From Desulfuromusa sp. (GTDB lineage Bacteria > Desulfobacterota > Desulfuromonadia > Desulfuromonadales > Geopsychrobacteraceae), in assembly GCA_021647765.1 (NCBI GenBank), contig JAKIUD010000010.1, positions 5,037 to 69,036 of the forward strand: 64,000 nucleotides of DNA, written 5' to 3'. This document shows positions 53,737 to 63,079 of this stretch, piece by piece; position 1 is the first letter of the stretch; each line of letters opens with the position of its first letter. The notes under the pieces are model-generated. The model did not search any database, was not told the origin of the DNA, and worked only from the letters and a program-made list of their open reading frames with translations. Position numbers and translations under genes: made by a program.

Positions 53737-55749
53737 ATGGCATTAAATCTTGTCTATTTGACAATTGTCGCAGCATTTGGTTCAGCTGTATTGCCGATTC
53801 TATTTTGTCGCAGCACTGTTGCCAGTAAACTTGTTGCTTTCATTCTGCTGGGGATTTCTGGACTTTCCGGGATTCTGGGCGGAGGAATGGCACTGCTTGG
53901 TAAGGTTGATATAAGTGCTGAGCTTCCGATTGGACTCCCGTGGCTCCATTGTCATTTGCACCTTGATCCACTCTCCGGTTTCTTTCTTTTTTTGGTGAGC
54001 CTCATCAGCTTGATGGCCGCAATTTATGGCTCGGCTTATGTCCGTGAATACCAACAGGGATCCCAGCCACTTCTCCCCTTAACATTATTTACCGGATTAT
54101 TTGTTGTGGGAATGGATCTGGTGATGCTTGCCGATGATGCTTTCTCTTTTATGATTGCGTGGGAGTTGATGTCTGTCAGCAGTTATTTTCTGGTGGCCTA
54201 TCAGCATCAAAATGAAACCAATCGGCGTGCCGCTTTTATCTATCTTCTTATGGCACAGATTGGCGGGTTATTTATTCTCCTTGGATATGGTGTGTTGGCT
54301 AGCTTTTCCGGTGCATTTGACTTTTCGTCCATGCAAGCGGTTGAGCTTTCTCCCGCATGGTCATCACTGGCGTTTGTTCTGGCACTGATCGGTTTCGGGA
54401 TGAAAGCCGGAATTGTCCCTCTGCATGTCTGGTTACCGCAAGCCCATCCAGTTGCTCCTTCACATATTTCAGCTTTGATGTCTGGAGTGATGTTGAAGGT
54501 GGCAATCTACGGCTTTATCAGGTTTGTTTATGATCTGCTTGGCAATATTTACTGGCAGTGGGGTGTCATGGTTTTATCCATAGGTTGTATCTCAGCGATT
54601 CTCGGTGTCCTCTATGCCTTGATGCAACATGATCTGAAACGCTTGCTGGCATACCACAGTGTAGAAAATATTGGTATTATCTATATGGGACTTGGTCTGT
54701 CGATGATCTTTGCCGGAACGAACCATCTAGAACTTGCCACTTTGGGACTGATTGCTGCCCTGTATCACTGTCTTAATCATGCCCTGTTTAAAAGTCTCCT
54801 TTTCCTCGGTGCGGGAGCAATCCTCCAACAGAGCCGCGAGCATAATCTTGAAAAAATGGGCGGATTGATTAAACGAATGCCGGTTACCGCCTTTTGTTTT
54901 TTGATTGGTTGTATCAGTATTTCAGCTTTACCACCCTTCAACGGATTTGTATCGGAATGGCTGACATTTCAAACGGCACTTCAGGGAACCATTCTGACAA
55001 ATCATATCCTCACGGCACTCATTCCTATCTCTGCTGCAGTGCTGGCATTGACTGGTGCTTTGGCGGCAGCTTGTTTTGTTAAGGTCTATGGGGTGTGTTT
55101 TCTGGGGCTGCCACGTAGTCAGAATTGTGCTGAAGCAACTGAAACCGCTTACGGCCCCCAATTAAGTCAAATACTGCTCGCGGCGCTCTGCCTGTTTTTT
55201 GGTGTTTTCCCGACCTGGACTGTCAGTCAGATAGAAAATATTGCCCAAATCCTACTGCCAACAGGGATACCGATGGCGACTTCTCATGGCTGGCTCTGGC
55301 TGACCCCGGTTTCCTCGGATGTCGCATCCTATGGGGCTCCGATGGTTTTTCTGGGGATCGGCAGCGCCTGGTTGATTGTCTGGCTCTGGCTTCATCCTCG
55401 GCGGAAAAAAATGGAAATTCGTATCGCTCCAGCTTGGGACTGTGGTTTTGGTTCTCTCAATGCACGCATGCAATATACAGCAACCTCTTTTACCATGCCG
55501 ATCCGAAGAATTTTTCGACCTGTCTGGTTCATTTCAGAAAATTATCAGCAACCTGGTGAGAATGCCCCGGGTGGACGTTATGAGCTCAAGGTTGGTGATT
55601 GGGCTTGGTTAAAAATATATCAGCTGATTGGTCGGCTTTTGTTAGCGACGGCAAAACGGGCAGCATTTATTCAGGGAGGTAATATTCGTATTTACCTGGT
55701 TTACTCCTTTTTCACCCTTTTATTCTTACTCTGGGTGGTTTCACTATGA
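53737..55749 (+). CDS. HyfB-like proton/cation-translocating membrane subunit (NuoL/M/N family)
   Basis: 670 residues with 14-16 predicted helices. The proton-antiporter core has 'GMKAGIVPLHVWLPQAHPVAPSHIS', the family motif with the channel Lys and His, and 'LLAYHSVENIGIIYMGLG'. The longer C-terminal part (~520-670) resembles HyfB/HycC rather than NuoN. It should form the membrane pump of an Ech/Hyf-type complex. An AGGAG site precedes the ATG and the stop overlaps the HyfC-like start (ATGA). Confidence 0.88.
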   Translation: MALNLVYLTIVAAFGSAVLPILFCRSTVASKLVAFILLGISGLSGILGGGMALLGKVDISAELPIGLPWLHCHLHLDPLSGFFLFLVSLISLMAAIYGSAYVREYQQGSQPLLPLTLFTGLFVVGMDLVMLADDAFSFMIAWELMSVSSYFLVAYQHQNETNRRAAFIYLLMAQIGGLFILLGYGVLASFSGAFDFSSMQAVELSPAWSSLAFVLALIGFGMKAGIVPLHVWLPQAHPVAPSHISALMSGVMLKVAIYGFIRFVYDLLGNIYWQWGVMVLSIGCISAILGVLYALMQHDLKRLLAYHSVENIGIIYMGLGLSMIFAGTNHLELATLGLIAALYHCLNHALFKSLLFLGAGAILQQSREHNLEKMGGLIKRMPVTAFCFLIGCISISALPPFNGFVSEWLTFQTALQGTILTNHILTALIPISAAVLALTGALAAACFVKVYGVCFLGLPRSQNCAEATETAYGPQLSQILLAALCLFFGVFPTWTVSQIENIAQILLPTGIPMATSHGWLWLTPVSSDVASYGAPMVFLGIGSAWLIVWLWLHPRRKKMEIRIAPAWDCGFGSLNARMQYTATSFTMPIRRIFRPVWFISENYQQPGENAPGGRYELKVGDWAWLKIYQLIGRLLLATAKRAAFIQGGNIRIYLVYSFFTLLFLLWVVSL

Positions 55750-56690
55750 ATGGCTGGATATTGGCGATTGTTCAAACCTCCCTACTGCTGTTGTGCGCAC
55801 CACTTCTCACCGGCTGGGTTAAGTGGATTAAATGCAAACTTCAGTCACGTCAAGGGGCACCACCCTGGCAACCTTACCGAGACTTATTTAAACTTTTCAA
55901 AAAAGAGGTTGTTCTGGCTGAATCGGCCAGCCCAATTTTTCGAGTTGCCCCTTATATTGTATTTGGCGTGACCGTGTTGGCAGGTTCTGTCGTTCCTATG
56001 TTTGCCATTGGACTTCCAACCGCTGCGATTGCAGATGTCATAGTTTTGGTTGGTTTTTTTGCTTTAGGCCGTTTCTTTCTCGCTTTAGCCGGGATGGATG
56101 TTGGAACGGCATTTGGCGGAATGGGTTCCTCTCGGGAGATGACGATTTCATCGCTGGCTGAACCGGCCATGTTAATGGCTGTTTTTACGCTGGCCATGAC
56201 CGTGCACAGCACCAATTTAGCAAGTATGACCCGCTATCTTCTGGAACAGCCGCTGCAGTTGTACCCTTCCTTTGTTTTTTCTGCTATGGGATTACTTCTG
56301 GTTGCCGTTGCTGAAACGGGGAGAATTCCGATTGACAATCCAGCCACTCACCTTGAGCTGACAATGGTTCACGAAGCGATGATTCTCGAATACACCGGGC
56401 GGCACTTAGCCTTGATGGAGTGGGGAGCCATGCTCAAGTTGATGATCTATGGCATGTTACTGGGAGATATCTTCTTCCCTTGGGGGATAGCTGACAGTTT
56501 CGCTCCCCTGCCTCTATTGATTGGTTTTCTCAGTCTATTTCTCAAACTTTTCCTGTTAGGACTCAGCTTGGCTATTATGGAAACAGGATTAGCCAAAATG
56601 CGTTTTTTCCGTGTTCCTCAGTACCTGGGGCTGGCATTCATTCTCTGCCTGCTTGGGATGTTGAGTCATGTCATTCTGGAGATCAATTGA
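55746..56690 (+). CDS. HyfC/HycD-like membrane subunit (NuoH family)
   Basis: 314 residues with about eight helices. 'QGAPPWQPYRDLFKLFKKE' and 'AETGRIPIDNPATHLELTMVHEA' are NuoH/HycD hallmarks; the acidic residues of the latter line the link between the membrane and the hydrophilic arm. Translationally coupled to both neighbours (ATGA overlap upstream; HyfE-like start two bases after the stop). Confidence 0.9.
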   Translation: MNGWILAIVQTSLLLLCAPLLTGWVKWIKCKLQSRQGAPPWQPYRDLFKLFKKEVVLAESASPIFRVAPYIVFGVTVLAGSVVPMFAIGLPTAAIADVIVLVGFFALGRFFLALAGMDVGTAFGGMGSSREMTISSLAEPAMLMAVFTLAMTVHSTNLASMTRYLLEQPLQLYPSFVFSAMGLLLVAVAETGRIPIDNPATHLELTMVHEAMILEYTGRHLALMEWGAMLKLMIYGMLLGDIFFPWGIADSFAPLPLLIGFLSLFLKLFLLGLSLAIMETGLAKMRFFRVPQYLGLAFILCLLGMLSHVILEIN

Positions 56691-56691
56691 A

Positions 56692-57369
56692 ATGAGTTAT
56701 GCCCAACTGTCCTTGATGGAGCAATTGATACTGACCCTTTCGGCAATGATTTTGTTGACCTCGTTTCTCCTTTTGGCTCAGTCACGGATTATCAGCTTGA
56801 TCAATACCTTCGCCTCGCAGGGTTTTCTCCTGTTTTTAGGCACCTGCTTGATCGCCCAAAGTTCTGGAAGATACCATTTGTATATCTCTGCCGGAATGAC
56901 TTTAGCGCTTAAGGTTTTTTTTGTTCCCTGGCTATTACGCCGCTTGGTCAGGCGGTTGGATATTCGTCGTGATGTTGAAAACGTTGGCGGTCCTTCGATG
57001 ATTATGATTGCCGGAGGAGCGCTGGTTCTGTTCAGTTACTATGTTGCTTTGCCAATCCGTGAACTTTCCGACCTTGCAACCCGGAATACGATTGCCATCT
57101 CCCTGGCAGTCATATTGCTGGGGATGTTGATGATGATTACCCGCCGTAAAGCAGTTGCTCAGGTGGTTGGTTTTATGTCCATGGAAAATGGTCTTTTTTT
57201 TGCTGCTGTTGTATCGACTTATGGTATGCCGATGGTTGTTGAATTAGGAATTGCTTTTGATGTTCTGGTCGCAGCGGTTCTTTTTGGCATCTTTTTCTTT
57301 CAAATTAGAGCCGGTATTGGTTCCCTTGATGTGGATCACCTCAACCGGTTACATGAGGTTGATCGATGA
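56692..57369 (+). CDS. HyfE-like hydrogenase-4 membrane subunit (NuoK-like)
   Basis: 225 residues from ATG 56692 with a GGAG site. Six to seven helices; 'VVGFMSMENGLFFAAV' is the conserved NuoK/MrpC-like segment with the membrane Glu. HyfE is the subunit that bridges NuoH and the antiporter modules in group-4 complexes. Its stop overlaps the next start (ATGA). Confidence 0.88.
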   Translation: MSYAQLSLMEQLILTLSAMILLTSFLLLAQSRIISLINTFASQGFLLFLGTCLIAQSSGRYHLYISAGMTLALKVFFVPWLLRRLVRRLDIRRDVENVGGPSMIMIAGGALVLFSYYVALPIRELSDLATRNTIAISLAVILLGMLMMITRRKAVAQVVGFMSMENGLFFAAVVSTYGMPMVVELGIAFDVLVAAVLFGIFFFQIRAGIGSLDVDHLNRLHEVDR

Positions 57370-58832
57370 TTGCTCTCTATGCGACTTTGCTGATTCCCTT
57401 TGGCGCAATGCTGGTGTTCGCTGTGATTGGCCATTGGAAGCATGCCGGGACTCTTAACCTGCTGGTGTGCTTTGCTACCTTTTTGACCTCATTGCAATTA
57501 GCCATCGATGTTTTTACCAACGGATTTATGATTACACCGGGTCAGCTTTTCTATATTGATGCCTTTAACGTTTATTTGATCCTGGTTAATGCTCTGGTTG
57601 GTTTAACAACCTCTATTTTTAGTCGTCCTTATATGGCATATGAACTAAAGATTGGTCGGGTTGATGGTGGTCGAATGCGCCTTTATCATTCGATGTTTCA
57701 AGGGTTTTTGCTTACCATGTTGGTGGCATTATCGACTAATAACCTGGGAATCCTCTGGGTCGCTGTTGAGGGTGCAACTTTGGCAACGGTGCTACTGGTC
57801 TCTCTCTATCGAACCCCAGAATCGATAGAAGCGGGATGGAAATATTTCATCCTTTGTGGCGTTGGAATCGCCCAGGCATTATTTGGTACGGTGCTAGTCT
57901 ATTTTGCTGCTGAAAAAATTTCCCCCGGAGAAGAAAGCACTCTGCTCTGGAGTGTATTGAAAGATCATTCTGATCAACTTGAGCCAACGGTATTAATGTT
58001 AGCTTTTGTTTTTTTGCTAGTTGGCTATGGGACAAAAATCGGTTTAGTGCCATTGCATAATTGGTTACCAGACGCCCATTCCGAGGGACCAACACCCATG
58101 TCAGCAATCCTTTCCGGGTTACTGTTGAACGTCGCCCTCTATGCGGTCGTTCGCTATAAAATGCTGATTGAACCAGCCCTGAACAACCACCTTCCGAGCT
58201 ACATGATGATGGGTTTCGGGATGCTCTCTTTCAGTGTTGCCGGAATTTTGTTACATCATCAGCGGGATATCAAGCGGATGTTTTCCTATTCCTCAATCGA
58301 GCATATGGGACTGATGACTTTTGCTTTTGGGATCGGTGGGCCACTTGCAACTTTTGGTGCCCTGCTGCACATGATTGTTCACTCGCTGACCAAATCAGCT
58401 ATTTTTATTACCGTTGGTCATGCTGCTCACATTGCTGGAACGCAGAAAATTTCTGAGATTCGCGGCTTAATCCGAACCCAACCAGCTGTTGGCTGGACTT
58501 TTTTGCTTGGCACCGTAGCAATTGCAGGATTTCCCCCGTTTGGGGTTTTCACCAGTGAATTTTTACTCTTCACGGCAACGATAGAGAGTATGCCATGGTT
58601 GGTCATGCCCCTTTTAATCGGTTTGGCTGTCGCTTTTGCCGGGTTGTTTCGGCATGTCCAGCCGATGGTTTTTGGTGAGCCACCCGAAGGTCAACTCCCG
58701 GTTAAAGCTAATATGCTACCGATCATTTTTCACTTGTTTCTGGTGTTATGGCTGGGTATTTCTATCCCGGATATTCTGGCAAACTGGCTTGATCAGGCGA
58801 CGATTATGGTTGTTGGCAAGGGGTTGTTATGA
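57366..58832 (+). CDS. HyfF-like proton/cation-translocating membrane subunit (NuoL/M/N family)
   Basis: 488 residues. The antiporter core has 'YGTKIGLVPLHNWLPDAHSEGPTPMS' and 'RMFSYSSIEHMGLMTFAFG', both family hallmarks with Lys and His in the channel. This is the second pump subunit of the complex; the HyfD-like third pump of E. coli Hyf is absent. Overlaps the next start (ATGA). Confidence 0.9.
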   Translation: MIALYATLLIPFGAMLVFAVIGHWKHAGTLNLLVCFATFLTSLQLAIDVFTNGFMITPGQLFYIDAFNVYLILVNALVGLTTSIFSRPYMAYELKIGRVDGGRMRLYHSMFQGFLLTMLVALSTNNLGILWVAVEGATLATVLLVSLYRTPESIEAGWKYFILCGVGIAQALFGTVLVYFAAEKISPGEESTLLWSVLKDHSDQLEPTVLMLAFVFLLVGYGTKIGLVPLHNWLPDAHSEGPTPMSAILSGLLLNVALYAVVRYKMLIEPALNNHLPSYMMMGFGMLSFSVAGILLHHQRDIKRMFSYSSIEHMGLMTFAFGIGGPLATFGALLHMIVHSLTKSAIFITVGHAAHIAGTQKISEIRGLIRTQPAVGWTFLLGTVAIAGFPPFGVFTSEFLLFTATIESMPWLVMPLLIGLAVAFAGLFRHVQPMVFGEPPEGQLPVKANMLPIIFHLFLVLWLGISIPDILANWLDQATIMVVGKGLL

Positions 58833-60427
58833 TAACGCAGCAACAACCAACGCAGGGGAAAGTTTCAAGTTTTGCTGATCAACTTACTGCTGTTGGCATC
58901 AGAATTCAGGAAGACAAACCTCTGCCAGGAATGACCGCCCAATTGAAATTGAGGTCAAAAGATTGGGGTTTTGCCGCAAAGGTGGCTGCACAGAATAAGT
59001 TACGCTGGTCTGCGGTTTGGGGAGATCATAGACCACCAAAGATTATTATCAGGGCACTCCTGTTTGGTGTTGACGGGCATCTGCTGTTGCAAACTGAGGT
59101 GACTGAAGGGTCGCCAGAATTACCCTCCCAGGCGGAATTTTTTATTGTGGCAAGTCGCCCGGAACGCTATCTGCAAGATATGTTTGGGGTTCGTTTTCAA
59201 GAGAAAAAGGATAACCGTCGTTGGATTCGTCACCAGGCATGGTTGGAAACAGATTTTCCTTTGCGGCAGACCTTTCCCGTTGCAGGAAATCCAGTTGAGA
59301 ACACTAAACCGGATAATAATTATCCTTTTCCCGCAGTTGACGGAGAAGGGGTCTACCAGATTCCGGTTGGTCCGGTTCACGCAGGAATCATTGAACCTGG
59401 TCATTTTCGTTTTCAGGCGATGGGTGAAAATATTCTGCGCTTGGAGGAACGCCTTGGCTATGTTCATAAGGGGATTGAAAAAATTGCTGTCGGTCGGGAT
59501 CTGGATGGTTTGATCCGTTTGGCCGGTCGAGTTTCCGGCGACAGTACTGTCACCCATAGCTGGGCCGCTTGCCAAGCCATTGAACGGGCATTAGAGATCA
59601 ATCTCCCACCCAGAGCTCTGAGTTTGCGAGCGATACTCTCGGAACGGGAGAGAATTGCCAACCACTTGGGGGATATCGGTGCAATTTGTAACGATGTTGG
59701 TTTTTCTTTCGCACAGTACCAGATGTCTCGATTACGGGAGCTTTGGCAGCGCCAGAATCAGCTTATATTCGGTCATCGCCTGTTGATGGATCTGTTTGTT
59801 CCTGGCGGGGTCAGCGTCGATCTGAGCAAAGATGATATTTTGAACCTGCAGCTGGAAATTGAGCAGTTGAGGCCTGAGGTTGAAGAATTACTCCCCCTGT
59901 TGCTCGAATGCCCCAGTTTACAAGATCGTTTGCGTGATTATGCTTTCCTGACAACGGCAGATGCACAACGGCTTGGGGCGGTTGGTTACGTTGGTCGTGC
60001 CAGTAACCTTCAGGATGACCTCCGGCGGGATGCTCCTTATGCCCCTTATGATCAGCTTGATGTCAAAGTTCCAGCATTTAGCGAAGGGGATTTGATCAAA
60101 CGGATGAGAGTGCGTGGAGAAGAAATTCTTATTTCACTCGATCTGTTATCCAAACTATTAAAGCAGCTCCCGGAGGGTTCGTTAAGCGTCGATTATTCGC
60201 TGCCTGGTCGAGAAGTTGAGGGGGTTGGGCTGGTAGAAGGGTGGCGAGGAGAAACCCTTGCCTACCTGCGGCTTGATGATCAAGGTAAAGTTTTGCGCTA
60301 CTTTCCTCGTGATCCCAGCTGGTTGACCTGGCAGGCGTTGGAAATGATGTTGGATGGCGTGATTGTTCCTGATTTTCCGGTATGCAATAAATCGGTCAAT
60401 GGTTCCTATTCGGGACATGATCTATAA
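58829..60427 (+). CDS. HyfG-like large subunit (NuoC-NuoD fusion) lacking NiFe-ligand cysteines
   Basis: 532 residues. The N-terminal ~120 are NuoC-like ('PERYLQDMFGVRF'); residues ~165-530 are NuoD/hydrogenase-large-subunit-like ('HFRFQAMGENILRLEERLGY'). In true [NiFe] hydrogenases the first metal pair lies in RxCGxC; here it reads RVSGDST (~232-238). The C-terminal DPCxxC is replaced by PVCNKS (~517-522), leaving a single Cys. The NiFe site therefore cannot form as known, and the protein should not be a hydrogenase. This is the mark of Ehr (energy-converting hydrogenase-related) complexes. The gene is coupled to the HyfF-like gene. Confidence 0.88.
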   Translation: MITQQQPTQGKVSSFADQLTAVGIRIQEDKPLPGMTAQLKLRSKDWGFAAKVAAQNKLRWSAVWGDHRPPKIIIRALLFGVDGHLLLQTEVTEGSPELPSQAEFFIVASRPERYLQDMFGVRFQEKKDNRRWIRHQAWLETDFPLRQTFPVAGNPVENTKPDNNYPFPAVDGEGVYQIPVGPVHAGIIEPGHFRFQAMGENILRLEERLGYVHKGIEKIAVGRDLDGLIRLAGRVSGDSTVTHSWAACQAIERALEINLPPRALSLRAILSERERIANHLGDIGAICNDVGFSFAQYQMSRLRELWQRQNQLIFGHRLLMDLFVPGGVSVDLSKDDILNLQLEIEQLRPEVEELLPLLLECPSLQDRLRDYAFLTTADAQRLGAVGYVGRASNLQDDLRRDAPYAPYDQLDVKVPAFSEGDLIKRMRVRGEEILISLDLLSKLLKQLPEGSLSVDYSLPGREVEGVGLVEGWRGETLAYLRLDDQGKVLRYFPRDPSWLTWQALEMMLDGVIVPDFPVCNKSVNGSYSGHDL

Positions 60428-60459
60428 TGGCATTGTCATTATAGGATGAAGGATGTCTG

Positions 60460-60966
60460 ATGTTTCATATTTATAATAAAATTCGTCGCACTGGGTGTGT
60501 GACCGAACCTTTTCCCATGCCTGACGCTCCGGTTGTCGAACTTGGTGCTGCCTGTCAAAAAGAGATTGCCGCTCACTTTAGCGGTTCTTTAGCGATTCGT
60601 ATGATTGATACCGGTTCCTGTAATGGTTGTGAGCTGGAAATGCATGCCGCCAACAATAGTTTTTACGATATCGAACGTTTTGGGATTCATTTTGTCGCCT
60701 CACCACGACATGCAGATCTTCTGTTGGTTACCGGGGTGGTTTCCCGGCACATGCAGGAAGCTCTTAAGCGGACTTATGCGGCAATCCCTGCTCCAAAATT
60801 GGTTGTTGCCATGGGAGACTGTGCCGGTTATGGTGGGGAGTTTGGGATATCTTATGCCAGTTGTGGATCCGTCTCTAACGTAATTCCGGTTGATGCCATC
60901 ATTCCTGGTTGCCCTCCCACCCCAACCGTGCTTCTGCAGGGTCTCCTGCAATTATTGCGGCAATAG
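60460..60966 (+). CDS. HyfI-like small subunit (NuoB family)
   Basis: 168 residues. All four ligands of the proximal [4Fe-4S] (N2-like) cluster are present: C54 and C57 ('GSCNGCELE'), C121 ('GDCAGYGG') and C151 ('PGCPPTPT'). So electron transfer toward the HyfG-like subunit is possible although the NiFe site is gone. A short palindrome (TATAATG/CATTATA, 60425-60445) lies between this gene and the HyfG-like gene. No HyfA/HyfH ferredoxin gene follows. Confidence 0.9.
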   Translation: MFHIYNKIRRTGCVTEPFPMPDAPVVELGAACQKEIAAHFSGSLAIRMIDTGSCNGCELEMHAANNSFYDIERFGIHFVASPRHADLLLVTGVVSRHMQEALKRTYAAIPAPKLVVAMGDCAGYGGEFGISYASCGSVSNVIPVDAIIPGCPPTPTVLLQGLLQLLRQ

Positions 60967-61044
60967 ACAAAATAGCCCAGATCACGGTTTTCTGCTATGC
61001 TTCACTGTATTTTCATTTGCCCTGATTAAGTAGAGGAATAAAAA

Positions 61045-62124
61045 ATGTCGAGCAGTTTTGGTCGTATATTCAGAATCAGCACTTTTGGCGAATCCCATTG
61101 CCGCAGCGTCGGGGTGGTTGTTGATGGGGTTCCGCCACGCATGTCATTGTCAGCAGCCGATATTCAGATACAGCTTGATCGTCGCAGACCGGGGGGCAAT
61201 AAGTTGGGTACCGAGCGCAATGAAGCCGATCAGGTACAGATTCTCTCCGGAATTGAAAATGGACTGACCCTTGGAACTCCAATCGGGATGCTGGTCAACA
61301 ACAAGGATCAACGTCCCGGTGATTATGGTTCGATGAGCCAGGTTCCCCGCCCCTCACATGCCGATTATACCTATCAGATGAAATATGGGATTCACGCATC
61401 CAGTGGTGGTGGTCGTTCCAGCGCCAGAGAGACCATCGGTCGGGTTGCGGCGGGAGCGATTGCGGAAAAATATCTGCTGGAAGAGTATGGGATCGAGATC
61501 GTCGCCTGGGTCAGTTCTGTTGGCAACCACGATAGTGACAATGTTGATATGGAAACACTCACCCGGGTACAAGTTGACGACAACGAAATCCGCTGTCCCG
61601 ATCCTCATGCGGCAGAAAAAATGACCGCCGAAATTGTGGCGGCTCGTGAGGCTAAAGATTCGATCGGTGGAGTGGTCAGCTGTGTGTGCCGCAATCTTCC
61701 CGCCGGGCTGGGAGAACCGGTCTTTGATCGTTTGGAAGCAAAATTGGCTCACGCCATGCTGTCGCTTCCGGCCACTAAGGGTTTTGAAATCGGTTCCGGC
61801 TTTTCCGGTGCCCGGATGCGTGGTTCTTTGCACAATGATCCCTTTGTCAAAAAGGGAGATCGACTGGGTACGATAACCAATAATAGCGGTGGTGTGCAGG
61901 GTGGCATTTCCAATGGAGAATCTGTCTATTTTCGCGTAGCGTTTAAACCGCCGGCAACGATTGGGCAAGCACAGCAAACAGTCGATTATTCTGGAGTGGA
62001 AACAACCCTCGAAGCTAAAGGACGTCACGATCCCTGCGTTGTTCCCAGAGCGGTGCCAATTGTTGAAACCATGGCAGCACTGGTGTTGGTTGATTTGGCG
62101 CTGATTCAGAAAACACGGATTTGA
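61045..62124 (+). CDS. aroC: chorismate synthase
   Basis: 359 residues, full length. Hallmarks are 'STFGESHCRSVGVVVDG', 'RPGGNKLGTERNEADQV', 'SSGGGRSSARETIGRVAAGA' and 'NNSGGVQGGISNGE'. It converts EPSP to chorismate with reduced FMN, the last step of the shikimate pathway. A GAGGAA site precedes ATG 61045. It is isolated from the Ehr-like genes by 78 bp and followed by a REP-like hairpin. Confidence 0.97.
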   Translation: MSSSFGRIFRISTFGESHCRSVGVVVDGVPPRMSLSAADIQIQLDRRRPGGNKLGTERNEADQVQILSGIENGLTLGTPIGMLVNNKDQRPGDYGSMSQVPRPSHADYTYQMKYGIHASSGGGRSSARETIGRVAAGAIAEKYLLEEYGIEIVAWVSSVGNHDSDNVDMETLTRVQVDDNEIRCPDPHAAEKMTAEIVAAREAKDSIGGVVSCVCRNLPAGLGEPVFDRLEAKLAHAMLSLPATKGFEIGSGFSGARMRGSLHNDPFVKKGDRLGTITNNSGGVQGGISNGESVYFRVAFKPPATIGQAQQTVDYSGVETTLEAKGRHDPCVVPRAVPIVETMAALVLVDLALIQKTRI

Positions 62125-62132
62125 CAGGTATC

Positions 62133-62197
62133 GTAGGGGCGAACCTTGTGTTCGCCCTGTTAATGGCAAACTGGCCGAACACAAGGTTCGCCCCTAC
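62133..62197. repeat. REP-like 22-bp perfect inverted repeat
   Basis: GTAGGGGCGAACCTTGTG... (62133-62154) is mirrored by its exact complement at 62176-62197 around a 21-nt loop. The sequence GTAGGGGCGAACCTTGTGTT is a widespread intergenic element type across distant bacteria. It may end aroC transcription, although no T-run follows, or act as a dispersed palindrome. Confidence 0.75.
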
Positions 62198-62212
62198 CAA
62201 AAAGAAACATTT

Positions 62213-63079
62213 ATGATTATTGACTGGTATCCAGGGCACATGAAAAAAGCCCGGGCACAGATTATAGAGATTCTACCTAAAATAGACCTGGTGATTGAGG
62301 TTCTCGATGCCCGGCTTCCGGCTAGTAGTGCTAATCCTTTATTGGAGCGGTTGCGTGGTGACAAGCCTTGCATCAAAATCCTCAATAAAAATGACCTTGC
62401 TGATTCCTCTGTGACTAAAAAATGGGTACAATTTTTTGAGAAAGAGCAAGAGGTCAAAGCTATTCCAATTGAAGCGACCAGTCGCCGCGATGCCGGATTG
62501 ATTCCTAAGTTGTGCCGCAAACTTCTTCCGGCGCGGACTAAAGCAAAAAAACCACTGCGGGTTCTGGTGGTTGGAATTCCCAATGTTGGTAAATCAACCT
62601 TGATCAATACCCTTGCTGGGAAAAAGATTGCCCGTGTTGGTGACAAACCAGCCATTACCACCTGTCCCCAACAGATTGATCTGCGCAACGGCATTCTCCT
62701 CTCCGATACCCCGGGACTCCTCTGGCCGGTGCTGGATAATCTGGCGGGAGCTGGTCGGCTGGCCGCAAGTGGCGCTATTGGTGATAATGCCTATGACACT
62801 TTCGAAGTCGGCTTAACCTCGGCTCAATACCTAGCTGAGAAATATCCAGCCTTGTTGCTGCAACGCTATAATCTATCCACATTACCGGAGACTCCGCTGG
62901 GAATCATTGAAGAGATCGGTCGCCGCCGTGGTTGCCTGATTAAGGGGGGTGATGTCGATCTGTATCGGGCAGCAGAATTGCTATTACGTGAACTGAGAGC
63001 TGGAAAACTAGGGCAAATTTCCCTGGAGCGGCCTGAAGAACAGCCGGGAGTCTTTGAGAAAGGGATGGAACACAAATGA
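62213..63079 (+). CDS. ylqF: YlqF/RbgA-type ribosome-biogenesis GTPase
   Basis: 288 residues. The G motifs are circularly permuted, as expected: G4 NKND (58-61) comes before G1 GIPNVGKST (121-129) and G3 DTPG (165-168). 'MIIDWYPGHMKKA' is the typical N-terminus. The family assists late 50S assembly; this is a cytoplasmic GTPase. Its stop overlaps the start of the RRM gene by four bases. Confidence 0.92.
   Translation: MIIDWYPGHMKKARAQIIEILPKIDLVIEVLDARLPASSANPLLERLRGDKPCIKILNKNDLADSSVTKKWVQFFEKEQEVKAIPIEATSRRDAGLIPKLCRKLLPARTKAKKPLRVLVVGIPNVGKSTLINTLAGKKIARVGDKPAITTCPQQIDLRNGILLSDTPGLLWPVLDNLAGAGRLAASGAIGDNAYDTFEVGLTSAQYLAEKYPALLLQRYNLSTLPETPLGIIEEIGRRRGCLIKGGDVDLYRAAELLLRELRAGKLGQISLERPEEQPGVFEKGMEHK

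Noticed and set aside
53737..60966. Functional formate hydrogenlyase or hydrogenase-4
   Set aside because: The large subunit lacks the NiFe cysteine motifs, and no formate dehydrogenase, ferredoxin subunit or hydrogenase maturation gene is in the window.
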